Shown here: in pieces, positions 1 through 7,154 of the stretch | Layout of the letters: the number at the start of each line of letters is the position of its first letter | Numbering within the stretch: position 1 is the first letter of the stretch | DNA from: Acidobacteriota bacterium | Lineage (GTDB): Bacteria > Acidobacteriota > Blastocatellia > Pyrinomonadales > Pyrinomonadaceae | Reading direction: 5' to 3' | NCBI GenBank assembly: GCA_013813755.1 | Contig: JACCRD010000120.1 | Span: 1-12,220 of the forward strand | DNA: 12,220 bases | Position numbers and translations under genes: made by a program | Notes under the pieces: model-generated | Databases searched by the model: none | Told to the model about the DNA's origin: nothing | Seen by the model: the letters and a program-made list of their open reading frames with translations, nothing else

Positions 1-2
1 CC

Positions 3-371
3 GAAAGAGATTACGGGCATCTCGGCAATATGAAATTTACGATGACAAAGGACGGGCGGACGCGGACGGCGAAATTTAACTGGACGGAAAATCTCACGGC
101 AAAGATTTTAGCTGATGAATACCGAAAAATAAGCCAGCAATTTGTTTGGCAATTTGATATTAACGTCGCCCGCGAAAATCAACCGCTTGAATCACCAACT
201 TTGATGAATTCCCTTGACGGACTGATCCGGCGCGACGAAATTTCTGACCCAAATCAGATGATTCCGATGCTCAAAGAACTGAGCAACGACGAACGCCTGC
301 CGCTGCTCGCGCGAAACCACGCGACAAAAATTATTAAACAAATCGAGAAAAAGAAAGAAGAGAAAAAATAA
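3..371 (+). CDS. C-terminal part of an unrecognised protein (5' end outside window)
   Basis: The reading frame is already open at base 3 and ends with TAA at 369-371, so this is the last ~122 residues of a longer protein. The ATG at 30 is probably internal, because the coding-like frame continues upstream of it (residues ERDYGHLGN precede that Met) and no good ribosome binding site stands before it. The visible part is hydrophilic, with no membrane segment or signal. It has a beta-like start (MKFTMTKDGR), an alternating charged and aromatic middle, and a tail of Lys and Glu (IEKKKEEKK). I do not recognise a family and assign no function. It converges on kgd, with only 77 bases between the two stops. 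Confidence 0.6.
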   Translation, partial: ERDYGHLGNMKFTMTKDGRTRTAKFNWTENLTAKILADEYRKISQQFVWQFDINVARENQPLESPTLMNSLDGLIRRDEISDPNQMIPMLKELSNDERLPLLARNHATKIIKQIEKKKEEKK

Positions 372-448
372 TTACAAAATTTAAACTACGAATTACCTGT
401 GGCGGATTTGTCTTTCCATTTTGTTATAGAAAATTCGTAATTGTTCGT

Positions 449-3400
449 TTATGCACCAGCCGGTGCTAATTTTTCGGCAACTTCCGCCGTGCTTGAAGCC
501 GCGATTTCGTCGGTTTCTTTAATTAACGAATCATTTACAAGTTTTTCCTGTTCGAGATTGTGAATCGCGTAAGAGCCGGTCGCCGGTGAAGCCGAAGCAG
601 TTCTGCCGACGTAGCGCAAACTTAAATCAGTTTTGATTTCGCGCAATCTGGGTTCGACAAATGTCCAGCCGCCCATATTCTGCGGTTCTTCCTGCGTCCA
701 GAAAAGCTGTGTCGCGTTTTCGTATTCGGCAAAAACCTCTTTTAACTTCTCCGCCGGGAACGGATAAAATTGTTCAAGGCGAATAATTGCCACGCGGTCG
801 TCTTCCGCGTCGGCACGTCCGGCTTCGAGGTCGTAGAAAACTTTGCCCGAACAAACGACAATGCGTTTCACCTTTGATTTATCCTTTACGCGATTGTCAT
901 CAACAACGGGCTGAAAACCGCCGTTAATTAATTCTTCGATTGTTGAAGAAGCGGCAGGCAGACGCAGAAGACTTTTTGGCGTCATCACAATCAGAGGTCG
1001 GACGATTTCCTGTTTTGCCTGGCGGCGCAAAAGATGAAAATACTGCGCCGGCGTGGTCGGGTAACAAATCTGCAGATTATTTTCCGCGCAAAGCTGCAAA
1101 TATCTTTCGAGCCGGGCGCTCGAATGTTCCGGTCCCTGACCTTCATAACCGTGCGGCAGAAGCATTACGAGCCGGTTTTTTTGCTGCCATTTTTCTTCCG
1201 ACGCGGCGATATATTGGTCAATGATTACCTGCGCGCCGTTTGAGAAATCGCCGAACTGCGCTTCCCACATCACAAGCGAATTTTGCGCAACCAACGCGTA
1301 GCCGTATTCAAAACCAAGAACGCCCTGTTCGGAAAGTGAACTGTCAAAAACTTCAAATTTCGCGCCCGGCTTTTTCTCGCTCCGCAGTTCGGCAAGCGGA
1401 CACCACGCCGCGCCGTTATTTGTGTCATACATCAGCGCGTGGCGGTGCGAAAAAGTTCCACGTCCCGAATCCTGACCGCTGAGGCGCACATTTGTTCCGT
1501 CCAAAACCAAAGAGCCAAAGGAGATTGCTTCGGCAAAACCCCAATCCATCGTTGCCTCGCCGGTTCCCATTTTCGCTCGTCGCGCTAATTGTCCAACCAT
1601 TTTTGGGTTGATGTTAAAGCCTTCAGGGACGAGCGAAATTTTTTCCGAAACAGTTTGCAAAACTTCTTTTGATACCACAGTTTCAAAAACTTTTGAACCA
1701 TCCTCGTCAATCGTCAGCGCGGGAAGTTCCGCTCTTTTTGGTTTTTCGACGGCAATTTGTTTGGCGCGTTTTAAGATGCCTTCGTATTTTTCGACTACTT
1801 TGTCGGTCATCTGCCCAAGCTCTTCTTCAGTAATAATTTTGCTTCGAATAAGATTTTGCGCATAGAGATGTCTGACGCCCGGATGCGCCTTGACGCGGGC
1901 ATACATCAAAGGCTGAGTGTAGCTCGGCTCGTCACCTTCATTGTGTCCGAGCCTTCGGAAACCGATTAAATCGAGCGCGACATCTTTGTTAAATTCCTGC
2001 CGATATTCGAGCGCGATCTGGACGACGCGAAACGCCGCTTCCGGGTCATCGCCGTTGATATGAAAAATCGGAATTTGAGTGATTTTCGCAGCATCGGTTG
2101 AATAAATCGAACTGCGGCTTGATTCGGGCGAAGTCGTAAAACCGATTTGATTATTGATGACAATGTGAATCGTGCCGCCGGTGCGGTAACCGCGCAAACT
2201 TGCCAGCTGCAAAGTTTCCATCACGATTCCTTGCCCTGCAAAAGCCGCGTCGCCGTGAAGCAGAACCGGCAGAACTTTATCGTTGACAATTTCGCGCGAC
2301 TCATCAGTGTCTTCGAGCAGTTCGTCCTGCCGCGCTCGCGCCATTCCTTCGACCACCGCGTCAACAAATTCCAGATGGCTCGGATTGGAAGACAAATTAA
2401 TTTTTACGTCTTTACCGATTTTTGTTTGTCGTCTGCCGGTCGCGCCCTGATGATATTTGACATCGCCTTCATCTGCGGGGAAACTCGGGTGCGAGGTGCC
2501 TTCAAAAACAGTGAAAATACGTTCCGCCATATCACCTTTTTCCGCGTCGCCGACAATATTTGACAGAACGTTGAGCCGTCCGCGATGCGCCATTCCGATA
2601 AAAATTTCTTCGACGCCGCGAGTTGCCGCCGTTTCAACCATCTGGTCGAGAAGCGGAATCACCGTCTCTGTTCCTTCGAGCGAGAAACGTTTTTGCCCCA
2701 AATATTTGCGGTGCAGAAATTGTTCAAACTGCTCGGCTTCGATCAGTTTTTGCAGCAGTTCTTTTTGCGTATCCGGCGCGAGCGGCACAACATCGACAAA
2801 CTGCTGACGGATTCTTTCGCGCAGCCAATTTTTTTCTTCTTTACTTTGAATATGTCGGTATTCGGTACCCACTTTTCCGCAGTAAGCCTTTTGCAGAATA
2901 CCTAAAATCTCGCGCAAAGTCGCAATGTTCGTTCCGTGCAAACCACCGGTGATAAATTCGCGGTCTAAATCCCAGATTGTCAGACGAAAATTTTCGAGGT
3001 CAAGATCGGAAGCAAAATGCGAAGTCATATTGAGCGGGTCAATATCGGCAAGCAGATGTCCGCGCGTTCGGTAGGCGTTGATCAATTCCAAAACCTTTGC
3101 CTGTTTTTCAGTTTGTTCGCGAAAATGGTCACCGCCGAGCAGCGACGGATTATAATCGGTCGCCCAGCGCAGAGGCGGAAAACTTATTTCCAAATCGCGG
3201 AAAATTTCCGTGTAAAAGTCGTGTTCGCCGATCAGAAGTTGGTGAATTTTCGCCAGAAATAAACCGCTTTCCGCGCCCTGTATGACGCGGTGATCGTAAG
3301 TCGAAGTGAGCGTTAAAACTTTGCTGATGCCGATTTGTGAAAGAACGCCGGAAGTCATTGCCTGATACTCCGCCGGGTATTCAATCGCGCCCGTCGCCAC

Positions 3401-4246
3401 GATTACGCCCTGTCCGCTCATCAGACGCGGGTTCGACGCAACCGTGCCGATTGTCCCTGGATTGGTCAGCGAAACGGTCGTCCCTTGAAAATCTTCGAGC
3501 GTTAATTTCCCGTCGCGCGCTTTTTTTACAGTTTCATTGTAGGCTGCGAAAAATTCGGCGAAGCTCATCCGGTTCACGCCCTTTATGCTCGGGACAAGCA
3601 GATTGCGCGAGCCGTCTTTTTTTTCGATGTCAATGGCAATCCCGAGGTTGATTTTTTCGTGCTGCAGACGCGATGGTTTGTCGTCAACCAGACCAAAACC
3701 AAAATTCATCTGTGGATATTCTTTGATCGATTTGACAATTGCCCACGCGATCAGATGCGTGAACGAAACTTTGCCGCGCCCCGATGTTTGCAGGTGTTTG
3801 TTGATGATGCGACGATTTTCTTCCAGAACCTTAACCGGAACGCGGCGCAGGGAAGTTGCCGTCGGAACTGTAAGGCTCTGCTCCATATTCTCAACGATTT
3901 TTTTGCTCGCGCCCGTAATCAATTTTACTTCGATATCCGCGCTGTTCGCGCTGGCGCTTACCGATTTTTTTTCAGGCGTAGCGTTTGGCGTTTCGGCTTT
4001 GACGGCAGCTGGCTGAACACCAATTTTGTTTTCGGGAGTTTGAACTGCAGCAGCGGTTTTTCCGTTATTCTGTTCGTTTGCGGGAGACATTCCGCCGTTT
4101 AATAAATCGATGAAATATGTTCGCCACGATTCATCAACCGAATTTGGATCCGTTTGAAAACGATTTAATAAACCTTCGACATAACTGGCGTTTGTGCCGA
4201 AACTTTCGCGGATATATTCAGATAAATTTGTTGTTTTTTCGCTCAC
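449..4246 (-). CDS. kgd: Multifunctional 2-oxoglutarate dehydrogenase/decarboxylase E1 with fused E2 succinyltransferase domain (Kgd type)
   Basis: Thiamine-diphosphate enzyme of the TCA cycle that decarboxylates 2-oxoglutarate; in the fused Kgd family it can also act as the succinyl-transfer core. Residues 1-50 match the short N-terminal motif of 2-oxoglutarate dehydrogenases, 52-105 are an Ala/Pro/Lys-rich linker, and about 107-345 are an E2 catalytic domain with its signature YDHRVIQGAESG (317-328, His319 catalytic). The E1 part follows: YRTRGHLLADIDPL (392-405), GMAHRGRLNVL (551-561), the cofactor-binding stretch HGDAAFAGQG to NNQIGFTT (664-705), GHNEGDEPSYTQP (767-779), SGQDSGRGTFSHRHA (923-937), PHGYEGQGPEHSSARLERYL (1031-1050). 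There is no lipoyl domain, as in mycobacterial Kgd (about 1230 residues). The start is GTG; a GAGGT ribosome binding site lies 8 bases upstream. It could equally be labelled sucA, but the E2 fusion favours kgd. Lipoyl and E3 partners are not in the window. Confidence 0.95.
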   Translation of the reverse strand: MSEKTTNLSEYIRESFGTNASYVEGLLNRFQTDPNSVDESWRTYFIDLLNGGMSPANEQNNGKTAAAVQTPENKIGVQPAAVKAETPNATPEKKSVSASANSADIEVKLITGASKKIVENMEQSLTVPTATSLRRVPVKVLEENRRIINKHLQTSGRGKVSFTHLIAWAIVKSIKEYPQMNFGFGLVDDKPSRLQHEKINLGIAIDIEKKDGSRNLLVPSIKGVNRMSFAEFFAAYNETVKKARDGKLTLEDFQGTTVSLTNPGTIGTVASNPRLMSGQGVIVATGAIEYPAEYQAMTSGVLSQIGISKVLTLTSTYDHRVIQGAESGLFLAKIHQLLIGEHDFYTEIFRDLEISFPPLRWATDYNPSLLGGDHFREQTEKQAKVLELINAYRTRGHLLADIDPLNMTSHFASDLDLENFRLTIWDLDREFITGGLHGTNIATLREILGILQKAYCGKVGTEYRHIQSKEEKNWLRERIRQQFVDVVPLAPDTQKELLQKLIEAEQFEQFLHRKYLGQKRFSLEGTETVIPLLDQMVETAATRGVEEIFIGMAHRGRLNVLSNIVGDAEKGDMAERIFTVFEGTSHPSFPADEGDVKYHQGATGRRQTKIGKDVKINLSSNPSHLEFVDAVVEGMARARQDELLEDTDESREIVNDKVLPVLLHGDAAFAGQGIVMETLQLASLRGYRTGGTIHIVINNQIGFTTSPESSRSSIYSTDAAKITQIPIFHINGDDPEAAFRVVQIALEYRQEFNKDVALDLIGFRRLGHNEGDEPSYTQPLMYARVKAHPGVRHLYAQNLIRSKIITEEELGQMTDKVVEKYEGILKRAKQIAVEKPKRAELPALTIDEDGSKVFETVVSKEVLQTVSEKISLVPEGFNINPKMVGQLARRAKMGTGEATMDWGFAEAISFGSLVLDGTNVRLSGQDSGRGTFSHRHALMYDTNNGAAWCPLAELRSEKKPGAKFEVFDSSLSEQGVLGFEYGYALVAQNSLVMWEAQFGDFSNGAQVIIDQYIAASEEKWQQKNRLVMLLPHGYEGQGPEHSSARLERYLQLCAENNLQICYPTTPAQYFHLLRRQAKQEIVRPLIVMTPKSLLRLPAASSTIEELINGGFQPVVDDNRVKDKSKVKRIVVCSGKVFYDLEAGRADAEDDRVAIIRLEQFYPFPAEKLKEVFAEYENATQLFWTQEEPQNMGGWTFVEPRLREIKTDLSLRYVGRTASASPATGSYAIHNLEQEKLVNDSLIKETDEIAASSTAEVAEKLAPAGA

Positions 4247-4637
4247 TTTTTATAACCTCGGTTTGAGACTTGATCGATTAAAAAATAATTTTAACGCATA
4301 AACGGTCAAATATAAATAACCGATGTGGAAGATGATCGATAGGCGAATCGACAATTGAGAAAAGTGATTGATAATTACTGATTTTGGGTTGCGAGTTGCG
4401 CGAATTGAACGGAAACAGGAATTTCTCCGCAACGCCGGCAAAGTGAAAACTTAACCAAATATAAACTCATTTGTTGTTTAAAGATTTTTAGCGGATTTTT
4501 TGTCGGCTCCAATAATTTTTACTTTTGTTAAGTAATATCGGACTTTTCATCAGTTTAGTGAAAAAGTAAAACGAAAAATCTGAGTTTATAAAGGAAATCT
4601 TAGTGACCGGTGTTTACTAAAGTAATTTGAGAAATAA
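4247..4637. other. AT-rich intergenic region between nusB and kgd; kgd promoter expected here
   Basis: 391 bases between the end of nusB and the start of kgd, both on the minus strand. The kgd promoter and any nusB terminator must lie here. I see AT-rich inverted repeats: a 10-bp pair at 4517-4526 and 4562-4571, and an imperfect hairpin at 4542-4549 with 4559-4567 (one bulged base). Neither is followed on the minus strand by a convincing T-run. A 63-codon open frame at 4250-4441 (-) resembles no family I know and is probably chance. No confident -10/-35 pair could be picked by eye. Confidence 0.5.
4255..4259 (-). promoter_or_regulatory. Ribosome binding site of kgd, supporting a GTG start
   Basis: Read on the minus strand, GAGGT is followed by 8 bases and then the GTG at 4246-4244. 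The N-terminal motif of the family begins directly after this GTG, so the site and the protein agree on the start. Confidence 0.6.
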
Positions 4638-5120
4638 TTAAGTTGATGAGGCGTGAGTTTTTTTACTTGAGTTTTCGTCGTCCGTTTTTGGATTTTCCGG
4701 CAGGGAATCCTTTTCCAGGTCGTGCTTTATGGCATCTAAAATACCGTTGATAAATTGGGTCGCTTCGAAAGTGGAAAAACGGCGGGCAATTTCCAGGGCT
4801 TCGTTGATCACGACAGTGTGCGGAGTGGTATCGTACAAAAATTCGTAAACTGCCAGCCGCAAAACGTTTCGGTCAACAATCGCCATTCGCTCAATTCGCC
4901 AGTGTTCGGCGCGGGTGCGTATTTTTTCGTCGATTGCCTCAACATTCTTTAAAGTGCCGAGCGCCAATTGATCGGCAAATTGGCGCGTTCCTTCGTCAAG
5001 GCTCGGTTCGCCGAATTCGCTCCAGAAATTGCCTGCCAGAACGCCTTCCCGCGTTTTGGCGGCATCAGCCGCAAATAACATTTGCAAAGCGCATTCACGC
5101 GCTTTACGCCGTGTTCCCAT
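4638..5120 (-). CDS. nusB: Transcription antitermination factor NusB
   Basis: NusB binds boxA RNA with NusE (ribosomal protein S10) and keeps RNA polymerase processive, chiefly on rRNA operons. The 160-residue protein opens with the family signature RRKARECALQMLFA (4-17). It contains the helical core ending in DRNVLRLAVYEFLY, then HTVVINEALEIARRFSTFEA and the conserved FINGILDAI. The last ~20 residues are a polar, Ser/Lys/Asp-rich tail beyond the usual end. The ATG gives the canonical N-terminus; AAAGGA sits only 2 bases before it, an unusually short spacing. The gene starts 16 bases after the ribH stop, so the two are almost certainly co-transcribed and perhaps translationally coupled. The ribH-nusB order is widespread in bacteria. 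Confidence 0.95.
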   Translation of the reverse strand: MGTRRKARECALQMLFAADAAKTREGVLAGNFWSEFGEPSLDEGTRQFADQLALGTLKNVEAIDEKIRTRAEHWRIERMAIVDRNVLRLAVYEFLYDTTPHTVVINEALEIARRFSTFEATQFINGILDAIKHDLEKDSLPENPKTDDENSSKKTHASST

Positions 5121-5136
5121 AATCCTTTTTTACTGA

Positions 5137-5652
5137 TCAAACGACGTGCGGAAAAACTTTCTCTTTGCCGACATTTTCTCCGCCGCCCATTGTTTTATAC
5201 AAGTTGACAATTTCGACTGCCGACATCGCCGCTTCGAATCCTTTATTGCCGGCTTTGACTCCGGCGCGGTTGATTGCCTGTTCCAGATTATCCGCCGTGA
5301 CGATTCCAAGCAGAACGGGAACGCCCGTCTGCATTCCGACCTGCGCGACGCCTTTCGCGGATTCACCAGCGACAAAATCGAAATGCGGCGTTTCTCCGCG
5401 AATAATTGTTCCGATGCAAATTACCGCATCAAATCTGCCGCTCTGCGCCGCCTTCAGAGCTGTCAGAGATAATTCAAAAGATCCGGGAACTTTAAAAACT
5501 TCGACGGATTTTTCGTCCGCTCCGAGCCGTTCGAGCGCGTCAATCGCGCCTTCAACAAGCTTCGAGGTCAAAAAATCGTTCCAGCGCGAGGCAACAATCG
5601 CAAAGCGGAAACCGTGAGCGGTGAGCAGTCCCTGATGAACTTTTGGCTGCAA
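5137..5652 (-). CDS. ribH: 6,7-dimethyl-8-ribityllumazine synthase (riboflavin synthesis)
   Basis: Condenses 5-amino-6-ribitylamino-uracil with 3,4-dihydroxy-2-butanone 4-phosphate to make the lumazine precursor of riboflavin; the family forms pentamers or 60-subunit shells in the cytosol. Visible signatures from the chosen start are ASRWND (21-26) in the substrate pocket, VPGSFELSL (55-63), IGTIIRGETPHFDFV (80-94) with catalytic His90, and NKGFEAAMSAVEIVNLY (136-152). I start at the TTG at 5652-5650: AAGGAG lies 6 bases upstream of it, inside the frame of a TTG 15 bases further up (5667-5665). Choosing the upstream TTG would put the ribosome binding site inside the gene and give 176 instead of 171 residues. 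There is no ATG alternative in frame; an in-frame stop lies at 5707-5709. First gene of the ribH-nusB pair. Confidence 0.95.
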   Translation of the reverse strand: MQPKVHQGLLTAHGFRFAIVASRWNDFLTSKLVEGAIDALERLGADEKSVEVFKVPGSFELSLTALKAAQSGRFDAVICIGTIIRGETPHFDFVAGESAKGVAQVGMQTGVPVLLGIVTADNLEQAINRAGVKAGNKGFEAAMSAVEIVNLYKTMGGGENVGKEKVFPHVV

Positions 5653-5658
5653 AATATT

Positions 5659-5664
5659 CTCCTT
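5659..5664 (-). promoter_or_regulatory. Ribosome binding site of ribH that decides the start codon
   Basis: On the minus strand AAGGAG is a near-consensus Shine-Dalgarno site, followed by AATATT and a TTG at 5652-5650. An upstream in-frame TTG overlaps the site and is therefore unlikely to be the real start. Confidence 0.7.
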
Positions 5665-5869
5665 CAAATCAATAGTGTGACCAACATTTTTGTCGGCGGC
5701 GAAATATTAGGTTACAAGCTAAAAAAGCATATAGCAAATTGTAGTAAGTAATAATACAAAATTGAAATTGGCATCATGGAAATCTGGAAAATAAAATTCA
5801 GTATATTTTGAAAATTGCTGCTGTTCGGACGTAAACGGTTTTATTCGCGTTTACATTTAATTACAAATG

Positions 5870-5918
5870 AAGAAGAAAAAAGGCGGGCTGAAAATATTAA
5901 TCTTCAGCCCGCCTTTTG
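5870..5918 (-). terminator. Strong rho-independent terminator, possibly bidirectional
   Basis: A perfect 12-bp GC-rich inverted repeat: AGGCGGGCTGAA (5881-5892) and TTCAGCCCGCCT (5903-5914) with a 10-base loop. On the minus strand the stem is followed by TTTTTCTTCTT, placing it 42 bases after the stop of the 5956-6765 gene, the natural user. On the plus strand it is followed by TTTT, so it may also stop transcription entering from the other side. Confidence 0.85.
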
Positions 5919-5955
5919 TTACTTAAATCGAAAGATTACTGTCTTTCTGCAATGC

Positions 5956-6765
5956 TCATTTTCCCGATCCTATCGTAAAGTTCGCATTGGTCAAATCTTC
6001 CAAAAGATTGATCAGTATTTCATTAACACCAAAAGCGTGTCGTCTGGAAAAGACGCGCAGCAGGTAATCTTCACCGGTCGGAAGTTCTGTAAAAGAATAA
6101 CGACCAAACAAATCGGTTCGGGTTGATAATACTTCACCGGTTTCAACGTTGGCAATCGTGACGGCTACACGGGCAGCGGGTTTGCCGTTGATATCACGGA
6201 GTCTTCCGCTCACCGTTGCTGTCGCCGCCGTCGGGGGTGCTGCTGTCTTTGTATTAAGAAAGTTTACATTGTTATTACCTTTGCCGCTATTAAATAGGAT
6301 GCAGTTGGGCATCCTGGGTGGAGTTGACTGGTTACTACCGCCGGTCGAACTATCGGGGCGCGGAGTGGGCGTGAAGCCATCTGGTGGCACTTCACACACG
6401 ATGAAGTCAGTGTCAGCCTTAAGGTCTATCCTTGATGTTCCACTGCTATTGTTATTATCCTCGATCTTGACCATAACTGTTTGGCTAGTACCCGCTACAG
6501 GTGTGACTGTTTCGACCCCACCATCAGCATTCCTTACCACTGTCACTTCGGTAATAGTGAAGTTCACAGTTCCAGCAGTAATTCCATCTCCGAATGTAAG
6601 GTTACCGTTACAAGTGTTTTGCTGACCGATTGATTCACAAAAATTTTTATTAATTGTGAGTTGCTGTGCATTTACGTTAGTAGATGCGATTCCAACCAAA
6701 CATAACAAAACGATACCGAAAAGAAACGTGTTAACAAAAAATTTAGAAAAAGTTTTAGGGTTCAT
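5956..6765 (-). CDS. Exported protein with C-terminal carboxypeptidase-regulatory-like domain
   Basis: A 269-residue secreted or envelope protein of unknown role. Residues 1-33 form a Sec signal peptide: KTFSKFF, a hydrophobic core (about 11-28), then NVNA before QQ, a signal peptidase I-like site. Residues about 35-175 hold four cysteines (43, 52, 124, 155) that could form two disulfides, a segment ending in FIVCEVPPDGF, a Pro/Ser/Gly/Asn-rich insert (132-152) and NNVNFLNTK. This pattern recalls prealbumin-like or SpaA-type beta domains, a weak guess. Residues about 185-266 fit the carboxypeptidase-regulatory beta-sandwich (SGRLRDINGKPAARVAVTIA, then TDLFGRYSFTELPTGEDYLLRV). There are no catalytic peptidase residues, so peptidase activity is not implied. 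The ATG is preceded by AAGGTGG at 6 bases. It is followed by its own terminator and looks monocistronic. Confidence 0.8.
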   Translation of the reverse strand: MNPKTFSKFFVNTFLFGIVLLCLVGIASTNVNAQQLTINKNFCESIGQQNTCNGNLTFGDGITAGTVNFTITEVTVVRNADGGVETVTPVAGTSQTVMVKIEDNNNSSGTSRIDLKADTDFIVCEVPPDGFTPTPRPDSSTGGSNQSTPPRMPNCILFNSGKGNNNVNFLNTKTAAPPTAATATVSGRLRDINGKPAARVAVTIANVETGEVLSTRTDLFGRYSFTELPTGEDYLLRVFSRRHAFGVNEILINLLEDLTNANFTIGSGK

Positions 6766-7154
6766 AATTAGCCACCTTGTTTATGTATTTATTAAATTTG
6801 CTCAATTACTAAAATCAAGTATTATTAGCAATCTATACGAATTCTAACAAAACGCGCATCGGACAAATTTCCTTTTCTTCAGGAATTTGTTCCTCTTTTT
6901 TCTTAGAAAAAGCAGGAACAAATTCCTGTTTTTTAATTGGGTGAATTTGTTTTCAAAAAATAAGCTAATACAACTTGTGCGATTAAAGAGCTTGAGCGGT
7001 TATAATAATTCAACAACGCACGCCGGCTAAAAATCTTATTAGCTAACCTAAAATATTTATGAGTTACGCAGTTGAAAAGAATTTTGCAGAAACACGCGCT
7101 TCCTTAGCGGTAAAGCCAACAGTATTGTTTTTTCGCGTTAATTTAAGAAATTAA
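6766..7154. other. AT-rich intergenic region with a long inverted repeat
   Basis: 389 bases between two minus-strand genes. The right third should hold the 3' untranslated end of the flippase-like gene and the left part the promoter of the exported-protein gene. The centre carries the 6880-6928 inverted repeat and related half-copies nearby. A 31-codon plus-strand frame (7059-7154) ends directly at the flippase stop, but it has no ribosome binding site and no resemblance I know. No tRNA or other RNA gene was recognised. Confidence 0.45.
6880..6934 (+). repeat. 15-bp perfect inverted repeat with nested stem and T-run
   Basis: CAGGAATTTGTTCCT (6880-6894) is exactly complementary to AGGAACAAATTCCTG (6914-6928). 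Inside, CTTTTT (6895-6900) can pair with AAAAAG (6907-6912), leaving a 6-base loop and one bulged C. On the plus strand six Ts follow, so as RNA it has the form of a rho-independent terminator, yet no plus-strand gene lies upstream. On the minus strand, the direction of both neighbouring genes, the following bases are purine-rich. Each arm is itself a near-palindrome (GGAA-4-TTCC), and a similar word, GGACAAATTTCC, sits at 6861-6872. It could be a terminator, a protein-binding site, or a small mobile-repeat remnant. Confidence 0.6.

Larger units (their letters stand above)
5653..5955. other. Intergenic region between ribH and the exported-protein gene
   Basis: About 300 bases. The right side carries the terminator of the minus-strand gene at 5956-6765. 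The left side should hold the ribH promoter; I could not pick one with confidence and saw no sign of an FMN riboswitch. A small hairpin (7-bp arms GTAAACG at 5831-5837 and CGTTTAC at 5848-5854) has no T-run of note. No coding frame in the gap looks real. Confidence 0.45.

Noticed and set aside
387..439. Possible terminator between the converging genes (TACGAATT at 387-394 with AATTCGTA at 432-439)
   Set aside because: Only 8 AT-rich base pairs with a 37-base loop and no clear T-run; too weak to call.
4250..4441. 63-codon minus-strand open frame upstream of kgd
   Set aside because: It lies in the AT-rich promoter region, has no family resemblance or clear ribosome binding site, and is of chance length.
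5653..5760. FMN riboswitch upstream of ribH
   Set aside because: The conserved RFN-element segments were not recognisable in the AT-rich leader, and ribH-nusB pairs often lack one.
6789..6818. Promoter-like boxes (TTGATT and TAATAA on the minus strand) before the exported-protein gene
   Set aside because: The second box matches the consensus poorly in a region so AT-rich that such words arise by chance.
7059..7154. 31-codon plus-strand frame (MSYAVEKNF and onward) ending at the flippase stop
   Set aside because: No ribosome binding site, too short to judge, no known similarity, antisense to the gene's 3' end region.
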